A stretch of DNA of 12,381 nt from CALACW01 sp002431305. GTDB lineage: Bacteria > Bacillota > Clostridia > Oscillospirales > Acutalibacteraceae. The position numbers and the translations under genes were made by a program. The notes beneath the pieces were generated by a model. It was given only the letters and a program-made list of their open reading frames with translations, was not told the DNA's origin and ran no database searches. Shown here in pieces: positions 11,548-12,381 of the stretch. Within the stretch, counting starts at the first letter, position 1. Each line of letters opens with the position of its first letter. Location of the stretch: the NCBI GenBank assembly GCA_937890355.1, contig CALACW010000115.1:1-12381 (forward strand), written 5' to 3'.

Positions 11548-12381
11548 AGCAAAAACGCAGTTCTTCAAACGACAGAAAGACCGTAAAAATGCTGATGTCA
11601 TATGTCGGAAGATATAAAATTCTGCTGTTTCTCTCTATACTCCTCGCAGGCGTAAGCGTCGTGCTTACTTTGTATATCCCGATCCTCGCGGGCAACGCGA
11701 TAGACTGCATACACGGAATCGGAAACGTCGATTTTGATTCTATAAAAAATATACTTATAAAAGTCGGAATAATAACCGCCGTTACCGCCGTCATTCAGTG
11801 GATAATGAACATGATAAACAACCGCATAACGTACAGGGTCATACGCGACGCGAGAAACGACGCGTTCAAAAAGCTCGAAATTCTCCCGCTTAAATATATC
11901 GACTCGCACCCGCACGGCGACACTGTCAGCAGGATAATTTCCGACGCAGACCAGTTCGGCGACGGTCTGCTGATGGGCTTTTCACAGCTTTTCACGGGCG
12001 TTATGACGATAGGGGCGACTCTCGTTTTCATGCTGACGATAAACCCTCCGATAACCGCGGTCGTAGTCGTGCTGACTCCCCTGTCGCTGTTCATGGCGCG
12101 TTTTATAGCAAAGAAAACGCACGCGATGTTTACGTTAAGGTCGAAAACGAACGCGGAACAGACCTCGCACATTGAGGAAACTCTCGGAAACGAAAAAACC
12201 GTTCAGGCGTTTTCAAAGGAAAACGACGCGAACGAAAAATTCGACGAAATAAATGAAAGACTCGAAAAATGCGCGATGAAAGCGACGTTCTTTTCATCCC
12301 TTACAAATCCCTGCACACGCTTTATCAACAGCATAGTCTACGCGGCGGTCGCATTGACGGGCGCGACAGGAGTCATAAACG
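11544..12381 (+). CDS. Heterodimeric ABC exporter, partner subunit (3' truncated by window end)
   Basis: The frame is open from the ATG at 11544 to the window edge, giving 279 codons with no stop. It encodes an ABC exporter membrane domain. Hydrophobic spans occur near 25-49, 71-91, 146-166, 169-188 and 258-279. The coupling-helix region SHPHGDTVSRIISDADQFGD (121-140) and IEETLGNEKTVQAFSKE (210-226) match the first and second intracellular loop motifs of the family. The ATPase domain should follow beyond the window. The ATG overlaps the upstream stop by 4 nt, with GTGAGGA (about 11534-11540) as ribosome binding site. It is expected to supply the consensus Walker B glutamate and switch histidine missing from its partner, which cannot be checked here. 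Confidence 0.9.
   Translation, partial: MKQKRSSSNDRKTVKMLMSYVGRYKILLFLSILLAGVSVVLTLYIPILAGNAIDCIHGIGNVDFDSIKNILIKVGIITAVTAVIQWIMNMINNRITYRVIRDARNDAFKKLEILPLKYIDSHPHGDTVSRIISDADQFGDGLLMGFSQLFTGVMTIGATLVFMLTINPPITAVVVVLTPLSLFMARFIAKKTHAMFTLRSKTNAEQTSHIEETLGNEKTVQAFSKENDANEKFDEINERLEKCAMKATFFSSLTNPCTRFINSIVYAAVALTGATGVIN

Noticed and set aside
11795..12172. Minus-strand open frame over the second exporter gene
   Set aside because: The plus strand encodes a convincing ABC membrane domain across the same bases.

Overview
The window reads as chromosomal DNA of a low-to-moderate GC Gram-positive anaerobe, most likely a Clostridia member of the Oscillospiraceae/Ruminococcus type. The grounds are AT-rich intergenic DNA, strong AGGAGG-like ribosome binding sites, near-consensus sigma-A promoters with 17-bp spacers, a surface protein with a sortase-like tail, and the protein families present. 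The genus cannot be settled from the sequence.

Layout. (1) 274-1848 (+): an MFS/GPH sugar:cation symporter-like transporter with its own promoter and a strong terminator. (2) 2010-2583 (+): a compact type II toxin-antitoxin operon, Phd/YefM antitoxin plus RelE/ParE toxin, with promoter, operator-like dyad and terminator. (3) 2881-3534 (-): a small secreted, wall-attached protein with a cohesin-like beta domain, divergent from (4) 3728-4294 (+): a family 4 Fe-S uracil-DNA glycosylase; both have near-perfect promoters. (5) 4297-4508: a MITE-like element of about 212 bp with terminal inverted repeats of about 55 bp. (6) 4573-7077 (-): a second, divergent GPH-like transporter fused to a charged cytosolic tail of about 350 residues. 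(7) 7271-9561 (-): a complete polar amino acid ABC importer operon (binding lipoprotein, permease, ATPase). (8) 9823 to the window end (+): two overlapping genes for a heterodimeric ABC exporter; the first subunit has degenerate catalytic residues, and the second runs off the window and lacks its ATPase domain here.

How the genes work together. The importer genes form one transcription unit; an intercistronic hairpin after the binding-protein gene probably helps keep that protein in excess. The two exporter subunits overlap by 4 nt and should form one transporter with one active and one degenerate ATP site. The antitoxin and toxin overlap by 8 nt, as expected for translational coupling. The other genes look like independent single-gene units.

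Most of the window is ordinary. The most unusual items are the tailed GPH-like transporter that has lost the MelB-type acidic pair, and the nested-palindrome element next to it. No clearly new multi-gene system is visible.
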